The notes below the pieces were generated by a model. The model saw nothing but the letters and a program-made list of their open reading frames with translations, was not told the origin of the DNA and did not search any database. Positions 1 through 6,380 of a stretch of DNA of 24,474 bases are shown piece after piece (within the stretch, counting starts at the first letter, position 1; the number at the start of each line of letters is the position of its first letter). The translations under genes and the position numbers were made by a program. Origin of the DNA: an uncultured Christensenella sp. (GTDB taxonomy: Bacteria; Bacillota; Clostridia; Christensenellales; Borkfalkiaceae); the NCBI GenBank assembly GCA_910577555.1, contig CAJTLF010000022.1, forward strand, positions 1 through 24,474, written 5' to 3'.

Positions 1-5
1 ACCCG

Positions 6-42
6 CCCCGTCATTGCGAGGAGCGTAGCGACAAAGCAATCC
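6..42. repeat. REP-like dispersed intergenic repeat, variant A
   Basis: This copy begins CCCCGTCATTGCGAG, continues GAGCGTAGCGACAAAG and ends CAATCC. It shares its head (CGTCATTGCGAG) and tail (GCAATCC) with the copies at 1966-1997 and 10167-10200 but has a different, longer middle. ATTGC near the 5' end pairs with GCAAT near the 3' end, so it can form a small hairpin, as REP-type elements do. It lies just upstream of veg. That it is a short mobile or REP-like element is inference from its repetition and intergenic placement. Confidence 0.7.
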
Positions 43-118
43 GGTCATATTCCCGCAACGGTTTTCACTCACAGTCGCGTTTTTGCATAATTTTGTAAAT
101 TTTGGCAAAAATATTTAT

Positions 119-361
119 ATGATTAAAGTAAACACAACCATCAACTCCATAAAAGACGCGGTCAAAGTTTTAAACGGCAAGGACGTAACGGTCAAGCTCA
201 ATCTCGGCAGAAACAAATTCGTCACCTTTCCCGCGATAATAAACGGCGTATACCCGTCCTTATTCACCGTAAGCCCGTTCGATAAAAACTTTCTCGGCAA
301 AACGGCGTATTCCTATTCCGAAATCCTGTGCGGCCGCGTAAAAATCGCTCCGGCAAAATAA
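119..361 (+). CDS. veg: Veg family protein
   Basis: The 80-residue product matches the short Veg family of Firmicutes (B. subtilis Veg stimulates biofilm formation and has been linked to sporulation outgrowth). Family traits visible are the N-terminal helix with I-x-x-x-L-x-G-K-x-V-x-V-K, the N-x-G-R-N-K beta segment, and the C-terminal S-Y-S-Y-x-E-I-L-C-G-x-V motif. I chose the ATG at 119 because it gives the normal family length; an upstream TTG at 83 in the same frame would add 12 unrelated residues. There is no Shine-Dalgarno sequence before this ATG, so the mRNA may be short-leadered or leaderless. The next gene is also a sporulation-type gene, and ispE follows, as in the Bacillus veg-sspF-ispE order. 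Confidence 0.88.
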   Translation: MIKVNTTINSIKDAVKVLNGKDVTVKLNLGRNKFVTFPAIINGVYPSLFTVSPFDKNFLGKTAYSYSEILCGRVKIAPAK

Positions 362-365
362 TCTG

Positions 366-394
366 TCATAATCGCGTAAACCGCCGCATATCAT
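366..394 (+). promoter_or_regulatory. Possible sigma-E-type promoter for the SipL-like gene
   Basis: TCATAAT (366-372) and CATATCAT (387-394) are 14 bases apart. These resemble the sigma-E -35 (kmATAtt) and -10 (CATAcanT) elements, with two mismatches in the -10. A start near 402 would leave a 16-base leader carrying GAGGTG (408-413) ahead of the ATG at 418. Mother-cell sigma-E control is what is known for SipL and SpoIVA; the assignment here is inference from a short match. Confidence 0.35.
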
Positions 395-417
395 ACCTTG
401 TAACAGCGAGGTGAATT

Positions 418-1887
418 ATGGCAATTAACGCACAATATCAGACGGGTTCGTTCACGCGTACCGCGGCAACGCTCTCCGCGCAATCAATGGTAGAAATAAA
501 GTTTTCGGCGGCAGACCTTGGGGAAGCGGTGGCGGTAAGCCCGCAAATCTCTCTAAGCTCGTGCGAAGTCTCGTCGGGCAGGGTAAACTACGGCGGAAGA
601 CTTATCGCCACGCTCGTCTATGCCGACGGCGAAGGCAAGCTCTGCCGCGTCCAGAAAGGCGCGGAGTTCTCCCATTATATAGACGACGAAGCTCTCGCGC
701 CCGCCCAACGCGCCGAGTGTATTCTTACATGTGCCAAATGCCAGCTCAAGCGCGACGGCTCGTCCTACGTGGTGGCAGTCGTAGCAGACGCTAAAATCAC
801 CGTGACGGACAGCGCGCAGAGAAGTTATTTAAGCGCGATAGACGGCGCAATCTGCCGTACGGAAAGCGGCAGGCTGTATTCCGCGGTAAGCTTCTCGGGC
901 GAAAGCGAAGTGGACGACGACTTCGACTGCGTGGCGCAGGACGTACTCGTTCCGTCCGCAAAAGCTCTCGTGCTCGATTGCAACGTAAAGGCGGGCGTAG
1001 TGGAAATAGGCGGCGAAATCTATCTTTCCCTGCTTGCCATCCGCGACGGCTCGCCCGTCAATCTGGACAGAATAATCCCCTTTAAATGCGAAATTCCCTG
1101 CGACGAAGCCCTGCTTTCCCAGCGCGGCTATTGCCGTGCGGAAGTGAAATCGGTAAACGTGAATTGCCGCGTAAACGAAGATAAGGGCAAGTGCGACGTA
1201 GATTTCAACGCCGTTCTCGGGTTTAACGGACATTTCTACGACGAAGAAGAAATATCCTTCGTAGCCGACGCATTCTGCAAGGATTGCGAACTTCAACTCG
1301 ATTCGGCAACCGAGCAGACACTCGTGGATACAGATATCAAGGTATATTCCGAGCGCGTAAACAACCTTTGCGCGTCCAAAGCCAAGCTCGACTACACCTG
1401 CGCGTTCCTTGCGGCAACCCTGCCCGCGGCAGAATATTCCCGCACGGCGGAAGGCATAGAAGGCTCGGTAACGGCAACTCTCATCTACGAGCAGGGCGGC
1501 GAAATCCGCTCCACGGAAATCAATATGCCCTTCGAAGTCCGTCTTTCGGGGCTTTCGTCCGACAACGGCAGAATAGAAGTCGCGGTGTGCGGCGTAAGCC
1601 TGCGCCAGCGAGCGGAAGGGGAGTGCGAAGGCGAAGCCGTGCTTAAAATCACCGTTGCCGACGGCGAAAGCAAGACTATTTCGTATATGACCGACGCCCG
1701 CGAAACGGGCGCGAAGGCGGTAAGCGACTGCGCTATAAGCGTGTATATCCCCGAAAAGGGAGACGGCCTTTGGGAAACGGCGAAACGCCTTTCTGAAAGT
1801 CCCGAATATATCCGCGTAACCAACCCCGAGCTGACCTTCCCGCTCACGGGCAAAGAACGAATTTTAATTTACCGCCCCAAGGCGTAA
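418..1887 (+). CDS. SPOCS (DUF3794) and LysM protein, SipL-like
   Basis: This is a 489-residue protein made mostly of repeated beta-rich segments of the SPOCS/DUF3794 type (roughly residues 20-140, 150-280 and 300-430). The C-terminal ~45 residues are LysM-like: Y-I-P-E-K-G-D-G-L-W-E-T-A-K-R followed by a V-T-N-P-E-L segment and I-L-I-Y-R-P. SPOCS plus C-terminal LysM is the layout of clostridial SipL, which binds the SpoIVA ATPase to anchor the coat on the forespore. Length is close to that of SipL. There is no signal peptide or membrane segment, consistent with a mother-cell cytosolic morphogenetic protein. The start is supported by GAGGTG seven bases upstream. It is a single gene downstream of veg and ends at a strong terminator. 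Sure of the family; the SipL role is inferred. Confidence 0.82.
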   Translation: MAINAQYQTGSFTRTAATLSAQSMVEIKFSAADLGEAVAVSPQISLSSCEVSSGRVNYGGRLIATLVYADGEGKLCRVQKGAEFSHYIDDEALAPAQRAECILTCAKCQLKRDGSSYVVAVVADAKITVTDSAQRSYLSAIDGAICRTESGRLYSAVSFSGESEVDDDFDCVAQDVLVPSAKALVLDCNVKAGVVEIGGEIYLSLLAIRDGSPVNLDRIIPFKCEIPCDEALLSQRGYCRAEVKSVNVNCRVNEDKGKCDVDFNAVLGFNGHFYDEEEISFVADAFCKDCELQLDSATEQTLVDTDIKVYSERVNNLCASKAKLDYTCAFLAATLPAAEYSRTAEGIEGSVTATLIYEQGGEIRSTEINMPFEVRLSGLSSDNGRIEVAVCGVSLRQRAEGECEGEAVLKITVADGESKTISYMTDARETGAKAVSDCAISVYIPEKGDGLWETAKRLSESPEYIRVTNPELTFPLTGKERILIYRPKA

Positions 1888-1943
1888 GATACTTCTCTCC
1901 CCGCGTCGTCCTGAGTGTACTTCCCAACATTCCGAGCCCGCCA

Positions 1944-1997
1944 CCCCGTCATTCAAAGCCCACCTTCCCGTCATAGCGAGCGAAGCGAAGCAATCCA
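1944..1997. repeat. REP-like dispersed repeat, full copy plus a truncated head
   Basis: A full variant-B copy at 1966-1997 reads CCCGTCATAGCGAG then CGAAGCGAAGCAATCCAG. A truncated head (CCCCGTCATT) sits just upstream at 1944-1953, and the flanking text (GTCCTGAGTG, CATTCCGAG) looks like further decayed relatives. It lies in the 3' untranslated region between the SipL-like gene and its terminator. Confidence 0.7.
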
Positions 1998-2021
1998 GAA
2001 GAGCGTAACGTTAACCACAAT

Positions 2022-2052
2022 CCCGCCGCGGAACACCGCGGCGGGGTTTTTT
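2022..2052 (+). terminator. Rho-independent terminator after the SipL-like gene
   Basis: A perfect 10-bp stem, CCCGCCGCGG with CCGCGGCGGG, closes an AACA loop and is followed by G and TTTTTT. It is the strongest intrinsic terminator in the left part of the window and separates the SipL-like transcript from the ispE promoter. Confidence 0.92.
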
Positions 2053-2073
2053 CTTCCATTTATATAAAAATCA

Positions 2074-2102
2074 TTGTAAACGCCGCGCCGTTGTGCTATA
2101 AT
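2074..2102 (+). promoter_or_regulatory. Sigma-A promoter of ispE, placed for a leaderless mRNA
   Basis: TTGTAA (2074-2079), a 17-base spacer and TATAAT (2097-2102) with an extended TGC before the -10. The predicted start, about seven bases past the -10, falls on the A of the ATG at 2109. No ribosome binding site precedes that ATG. Confidence 0.8.
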
Positions 2103-2108
2103 ATGCGT

Positions 2109-2963
2109 ATGGTAAAGGTAAAGGCGTATGCAAAACTAAACTTTACTCTCGATATAACGGGCGTTTCCGCGGGCTATCATATGCTCGACAGTCTGGTCTG
2201 CACCGTCGACCTTTACGATTTAATCACGCTTAAAAAGCGCAGGGATAATCTCGTCGGCGTGGAAATGCACGGTCAGGGTACGGAAACCTTACCCTTTGAA
2301 ATTAACGTCGCGGCAAAGGCGGCGCAGGCGTATATTAAGAAGTTCGGCACTTGCGGCGCGGATATAATAATTTATAAAAATATCCCCGTCGGCGGCGGTC
2401 TCGGCGGCTCTTCGGCGGACGCGTCGGGCGTTCTGAACGGTATGGCGCGGCTGTACGGCGCGGGCGGCGAAAGCGGGCTTAAAGCAATCGCGGACGGCTT
2501 GGGCAGCGATACGGGCTACCTTTTGACGGGCGGCTGGGCAAGGCTCAACGGCAGGGGCGAAAGGGTAATTCCCCTTGATATATCCCGCACTTTTCACGCT
2601 CTGTTGCTAATTCCGCAAGGCGGAGTTTCAACGCCGTCGTGCTATAAAAAATACGACGAAACGCCTGTAATTACAAATAACACGCAAACCGCGTTAAACG
2701 CGCTCACGGCGGGCGATACGGCGGCTTTCGGTATGAGTATTGGCAACGCGCTGTACGGCGCGGCGTATGCTTTAAATCCTGCGGTAATGGTCGCATACGA
2801 AGAGCTTTCTTCGTTCGCCCCGAGCGGGGTAACTATGACGGGTTCGGGCAGCGGAGTTTTCGCGCTTTTCGAAACGGCAGAACTTCGCGACTGGGCTTAC
2901 AGCCGCTACCGCGGCAAATTCAGAGCGATAAAATTAAAAACTGTAAATAAAATTAAAAGGTGA
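2109..2963 (+). CDS. ispE: 4-diphosphocytidyl-2-C-methyl-D-erythritol kinase
   Basis: IspE phosphorylates the 2-hydroxyl of CDP-methylerythritol with ATP, the fourth step of the MEP route to isopentenyl diphosphate. The 284-residue protein has GHMP-kinase marks: the N-terminal K-A-Y-A-K-L-N (Lys9), the ATP-binding P-V-G-G-G-L-G-G-S-S-A-D-A-S at about 93-106, the L-G-S-D segment with Asp134, and a late glycine-rich T-G-S-G-S-G-V-F motif. I start it at ATG 2109 because family members begin M-x-V-K-A-Y-A-K; the upstream ATG 2103 and TTG 2091 overlap the promoter -10 region. It is first in an operon with the next gene 4 bases downstream. The position near veg matches Bacillus. It is possibly leaderless. 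Confidence 0.95.
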   Translation: MVKVKAYAKLNFTLDITGVSAGYHMLDSLVCTVDLYDLITLKKRRDNLVGVEMHGQGTETLPFEINVAAKAAQAYIKKFGTCGADIIIYKNIPVGGGLGGSSADASGVLNGMARLYGAGGESGLKAIADGLGSDTGYLLTGGWARLNGRGERVIPLDISRTFHALLLIPQGGVSTPSCYKKYDETPVITNNTQTALNALTAGDTAAFGMSIGNALYGAAYALNPAVMVAYEELSSFAPSGVTMTGSGSGVFALFETAELRDWAYSRYRGKFRAIKLKTVNKIKR

Positions 2964-2967
2964 TAAT

Positions 2968-3879
2968 ATGGCTGAAGAGCGTTTAATCGACGACGACAAG
3001 GACAAAAAATATAAAATCCGCATCAACGAACAGGGCGAAGAAGAACTCGTGCTGGACGAAACCCGTGCGGGAAGCGACGCGGAAGAGAGCGACGAAGTCG
3101 GTTTCGAAGTTCCCGAGCTTGACGAAGACGACGAAGAAGCGGCGGTAATGACGCCCGAACAGCTCGCCGCACGCGATAAAGCCCGCGAAGAAGCGGAGAA
3201 CAAGCGGCTCAAAAATATCGCCGAGCGTGTCGAAAGAGCCGGAGCTTTAATCGATGCGGGCAAGTTTGAAGACGCGGTTTTCGTCGCGGACGAAGGTCTC
3301 GGCTTCGGCAACGACGGCGAGCTGTATTGCCTTAAACTCAAAGCTCTCACCCAAAACTTTACCGACTATTCCCGCGCGTCCGAGTGCGACGCGTGCGCGG
3401 ACGGCGTGGGCTTCCACGCGGACGAAAATACGAAAAGCGTTTACGCTCCGGATACGGCTCTTTTAAAGGAGCAGAGCGAAAGTCTGGCGGAAGAAGTAAA
3501 GTCAGTGGGCTTACGCAACGACGAACAGAAAGCCGAGCGGGGGACGCGTTACCTTAAAAAGCGCAAAACCGCACTCGTATTCTTCACCGCAACCTGCGTT
3601 CCGCTCGCGGTATTCGCAATACTCGCGATATATTTCAGCACGGTAATGCACGCCGAGCTCAGCAATACGAATATGATTCTGTTCTTCGTATTTTTGGGCG
3701 TTTCGGCTGTATTCTTAATCGCTACGTTAATAGCTACCAGAATGCTCTGGCAAAGCGCAAGGCTTTTAAAGCTCAACGCCAGCAACTCGTCCACTAAGCT
3801 CGGGCGCGAGTATGAAGATAAATCGGCACGTCTTGCCGCAGTCAACAAAATTCTTTCCGTTTTCGGAGAGAAAGAATGA
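2968..3879 (+). CDS. Acidic two-TM hypothetical protein with a TPR-like segment
   Basis: I do not recognise a named family. The 303-residue product has a strongly acidic N-terminal region (residues 1-60, many D/E), a charged helix (65-90), one TPR-like helical pair (about 85-128: A-G-A-L-I-D-A-G-K-F-E-D-A followed by L-Y-C-L-K-L-K-A-L), two membrane helices at about 202-224 and 235-257, and a charged C-terminal helix. The soluble N-terminal 200 residues probably face the cytosol. The start ATG has AGGTGA upstream and lies 4 bases after the ispE stop; its stop overlaps the cysteine desulfurase start (ATGA), so the three genes are probably translated from one mRNA. A role is not inferable from sequence beyond a membrane-anchored scaffold-like protein. 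Confidence 0.8.
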   Translation: MAEERLIDDDKDKKYKIRINEQGEEELVLDETRAGSDAEESDEVGFEVPELDEDDEEAAVMTPEQLAARDKAREEAENKRLKNIAERVERAGALIDAGKFEDAVFVADEGLGFGNDGELYCLKLKALTQNFTDYSRASECDACADGVGFHADENTKSVYAPDTALLKEQSESLAEEVKSVGLRNDEQKAERGTRYLKKRKTALVFFTATCVPLAVFAILAIYFSTVMHAELSNTNMILFFVFLGVSAVFLIATLIATRMLWQSARLLKLNASNSSTKLGREYEDKSARLAAVNKILSVFGEKE

Positions 3880-5015
3880 TTTATCTCGATAACGCCGCAA
3901 CCACCCCGCTCGACGGTTGCGTGCTTGAAGAGATGTTGCCCTATTTAAGGGAAAACTACGGCAACTCCCAGTCCCAGCACTCGTTGGGGCGGGCGTCGGC
4001 AAACGCTCTCGTTTGCGCCCGCGACTTTTTCGCGCAAGCTCTCGGCTGTAGGTCGGAAGAGATATATTTCACTTCGGGCGGCACCGAGTGCGGCAACACG
4101 GCGTTAAAGGGCGCATGCTCCGCCCGCGGCAAGGGACATATAATAGTTTCGGCTATAGAACACCCGTCCTTAATTGAAAGTGCAAAGGATATGCTTGCGC
4201 GCGGCTTTGAAGTAACGTTCGTAAACCCCGATAAAGACGGCAGGGTTCAGCCTGCGGAAATAGAGCGCGCAATGCGCCAGGACACCTTTTTTTGCGCCGT
4301 AGCGTCCGCCAATAACGAAACGGGAGTAATCCAGCCCGCCCGCGAAATAGGCGAAATCTGCCGCAAGCGCGGTGTGTTCTATTATGCGGACTGCGTCCAG
4401 TCTGCCGGCACGCAAAAATTAAGCTGTGATTTTTGCGACGGTCTGGGAATATCCGCCCACAAATTTTACGGTCCCAAGGGCGCGGGCGTGCTTTATATCA
4501 AAAGCGGCGGTAAAATCTCCCGCCTAATCTCGGGCGGAATGCAGGAACGCGGCTTGCGCGGCGGCACGGTAAACGTTGCGGCGGCGGTCGGTATGGCAAA
4601 GGCGTATGAAAACGCCCTTTTAAACTTAGAAAAAAATCGCGCGTATATATCGGGGCTTAAAAACTCGTTCGTAAAGCGCGTGCTTGCCGAAATAGACGGG
4701 GCTTATCTCAACGGCGGCGGCGAAATACTTCCGTCGCACGCAAATATCTCTTTCGACGGTTGCGACGGGGAAAATATTCTCTTCGCGCTCGACTTAAAGG
4801 GCATAGCCGTTTCAACCGGTTCGGCGTGTTCGGCAGGCGCGGTAAATCCTTCCCACGTCTTAACCGCAATGGGCTTGCCCTACGAAAGGGTAAGGTCGGC
4901 GGTCCGCTTTTCGTTCGGCAAGTACAATACCGCGGAAGAAGTAAATAAAACGGTGAAAGCTTTAAAGGAAATAATATCTAAAATCCGTTCGGTAAACGGA
5001 CGAAACACCCATTAA
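3876..5015 (+). CDS. Cysteine desulfurase, NifS/IscS family
   Basis: This PLP enzyme takes sulfur from cysteine as a protein persulfide for Fe-S clusters or thiolated tRNA. The 379-residue protein starts I-Y-L-D-N-A-A-T-T, has His96 in I-E-H-P-S, the PLP-binding Lys196 in S-A-H-K-F-Y-G-P-K-G, and the sulfur-accepting Cys318 in S-T-G-S-A-C-S-A-G. This short active-site loop and A-x-N-N-E-T-G are of class I (NifS/IscS) type. Asp172 is followed by C-V-Q where many members have A-x-Q, a small deviation near the cofactor. No iscU, mnmA or thiI is next to it, so its acceptor cannot be read from context. The start overlaps the previous stop by 4 bases, indicating translational coupling. Confidence 0.93.
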   Translation: MIYLDNAATTPLDGCVLEEMLPYLRENYGNSQSQHSLGRASANALVCARDFFAQALGCRSEEIYFTSGGTECGNTALKGACSARGKGHIIVSAIEHPSLIESAKDMLARGFEVTFVNPDKDGRVQPAEIERAMRQDTFFCAVASANNETGVIQPAREIGEICRKRGVFYYADCVQSAGTQKLSCDFCDGLGISAHKFYGPKGAGVLYIKSGGKISRLISGGMQERGLRGGTVNVAAAVGMAKAYENALLNLEKNRAYISGLKNSFVKRVLAEIDGAYLNGGGEILPSHANISFDGCDGENILFALDLKGIAVSTGSACSAGAVNPSHVLTAMGLPYERVRSAVRFSFGKYNTAEEVNKTVKALKEIISKIRSVNGRNTH

Positions 5016-5120
5016 AAGAGTGTCATTTGTTAAAATTTAACAGTTTTTGTTTTTCAAATTATAAAATAAATTTCTTTAAAAAAACGCTTTCAAATCGTTT
5101 TAATTTTTTTTCGTATGGTA

Positions 5121-5231
5121 TATAATCATATACGTAAACGAGCTAAGCAAGTTTACTTTTACATCACTCATCATTTTCCCCCTTATCATATAGAGGCGGC
5201 GCAAACTCCGGTTTGCGCCGTTTCTGCTTTT
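5121..5231 (+). ncRNA. Candidate small RNA with a C-rich linker
   Basis: TATAAT at 5121-5126 has a weak -35 (TTTTAA at 5098-5103, 17-base spacer). Downstream come a 6-bp hairpin (GTAAAC 5134-5139 with GTTTAC 5151-5156), an unpaired stretch with CCCCC (5178-5182) in a TTTTCCCCCTT context, and the terminator-like hairpin at 5197-5220 followed by TTTCTGCTTTT. A ~100-base RNA with an exposed C-rich tract able to pair with AAGGGGG-type ribosome binding sites is the layout of several Firmicute small RNAs. Alternatively this is just the 3' end of the cysteine desulfurase operon. Confidence 0.35.
5197..5231 (+). terminator. Terminator hairpin facing right
   Basis: Perfect 10-bp stem CGGCGCAAAC with GTTTGCGCCG around a TCCG loop, followed on the + strand by TTTCTGCTTTT. 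The other side has no T run on the minus strand, so it serves + strand transcripts (the cysteine desulfurase operon or the candidate small RNA) better than spmAB. Confidence 0.7.
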
Positions 5232-5232
5232 A

Positions 5233-5736
5233 TCAGATAACCCTGCACAAAAGGCACGCCAGCACGGTCGTAACAAGGGTGGATAGCAGAACGAGAATAA
5301 CGGGCATCGCAAGCTTTTTGTTTTTCAGCCCCGCAAAGTATACGGCGGAAATATAAAACACCGTCTCGGACGAGCCGAAGCACACGCACGCGCACCGCCC
5401 TATATAGCTGTCCGCGCCGTACCCGTTTATAATATCGGTCAGGTACGCAAGCGACCCGCTCCCCGAAAAGGGCTTAATTAAAATAAGCTTGGTAAGCTCG
5501 GGCGGAATGCCCAGCGCGGCGGCGGCAGGCGATAAAAGCTTAGTAAACCAGTCGGACAAGCCAGAAGCTTCGAACAGCTCGCACATCATAAAAATCGCGG
5601 CAAGGCAGGGCAGTATTGAAAAGGTAAACTTTACCGCATCCCCGACCCCTGCGGAAAACTCGTCGTAAATTTTCACCCTTTTAAATAGCGCAAACGCAAA
5701 CACCGCAATAAAAACGGCGGGAATTATCAACGCCAT
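5233..5736 (-). CDS. spmB: Spore maturation protein B
   Basis: SpmB is an integral membrane protein of the nucleoside-recognition/Gate fold which, with SpmA, is needed for full spore core dehydration and heat resistance in Bacillus. The 167-residue protein has about four or five hydrophobic helices and the SpmB-type segments P-F-S-G-S-G-S-L and a C-F-G-S-S-E-T-V-F-Y-I motif. Length is slightly below the usual ~175. It follows spmA with a 10-base overlap (5727-5736), so the two are co-translated. No clear terminator follows it on its strand. Confidence 0.93.
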   Translation of the reverse strand: MALIIPAVFIAVFAFALFKRVKIYDEFSAGVGDAVKFTFSILPCLAAIFMMCELFEASGLSDWFTKLLSPAAAALGIPPELTKLILIKPFSGSGSLAYLTDIINGYGADSYIGRCACVCFGSSETVFYISAVYFAGLKNKKLAMPVILVLLSTLVTTVLACLLCRVI

Positions 5737-6302
5737 AGCTTCCGCCTTTTCTTTCCCTTAAAGCTCTCAAACGCGATAAACAGCCCCGCCGCAAGCAGAG
5801 TGGAAAGGGCAGTGCATATCAGCGAAGGTAAAAATATATCGGCGGGGTTCGCGCTGCCCGCGCCCGCTCTCAACGCGATTACCGTCGACGGTATAATCTG
5901 TATCGACGTCGCGTTTATCACGAACAGCAGCTTCTGCGCAAAATCGTTCCCCGTCTTTTCCAGCTCGCCAATGGCTTTCACCGCATACGGCGTCGCCGCC
6001 CCGCCAATGCCTAAAAGATTGCACGATAAATTCATCGCAAGGTTTTCCACGGCGGCAGGCTCGTCCGTGCGGAATAACTTTTTGGAAAGGGGAGCAAGTG
6101 CTTTCGCCGCCTTTTTCGAAAGCCCGCTCGTCTCCGCCACGCGCGAAATTCCCATCCACACCGCATAAATGCAGAACAGCGTCAACGCCGTTTTCGCCGA
6201 CCTTTCCGCCCCGCCCAGAAGCGAGCTTAGCAGTTCTGACGGCGCAACGAAAGCCATAACGACCAGCGACGCAAGAAAAATCACCGTAAAAATTACGTTC
6301 AT
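5727..6302 (-). CDS. spmA: Spore maturation protein A
   Basis: SpmA is the partner of SpmB in the spore maturation pair, a polytopic membrane protein with the Gate domain. The 191-residue sequence has the conserved N-L-A-M-N-L-S-C-N-L-L-G-I-G-G-A-A-T-P segment (about 87-105), then I-N-A-T-S-I-Q-I-I-P-S-T. Length fits the family (~195). It diverges from metG; the 78 bases between the two starts hold the metG promoter. No ribosome binding site is visible ahead of its ATG (upstream text on its strand is CATAGTTT), so start and leader deserve checking. Sporulation sigma control is expected from the family but I could not place a convincing promoter. Confidence 0.93.
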   Translation of the reverse strand: MNVIFTVIFLASLVVMAFVAPSELLSSLLGGAERSAKTALTLFCIYAVWMGISRVAETSGLSKKAAKALAPLSKKLFRTDEPAAVENLAMNLSCNLLGIGGAATPYAVKAIGELEKTGNDFAQKLLFVINATSIQIIPSTVIALRAGAGSANPADIFLPSLICTALSTLLAAGLFIAFESFKGKKRRKLWR

Positions 6303-6324
6303 AAACTATGTTTACAAAAGATAT

Positions 6325-6353
6325 TTGCATTTTATGACGGAGTGTGCTATACT
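6325..6353 (+). promoter_or_regulatory. Sigma-A promoter of metG
   Basis: TTGCAT (6325-6330), a 17-base spacer and TATACT (6348-6353), with TGTGC before the -10, the same upstream pentamer as in the ispE promoter. A start near 6360 gives a leader of about 20 bases with GGAG before the ATG at 6381. That leader is too short for a T-box, so metG seems not to be tRNA-regulated here. Confidence 0.75.
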
Positions 6354-6380
6354 TTTACAGATTATTATGCGGAGCAGACT

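Noticed and set aside
5767..6330. 187-codon minus-strand open frame overlapping spmA
   Set aside because: It is a frame-shifted shadow of spmA, with Gly/Arg/Cys-rich sequence and no recognisable domain.
6354..6380. T-box or other riboswitch upstream of metG
   Set aside because: The promoter leaves only about 20 leader bases, too short for any known tRNA- or SAM-sensing element.
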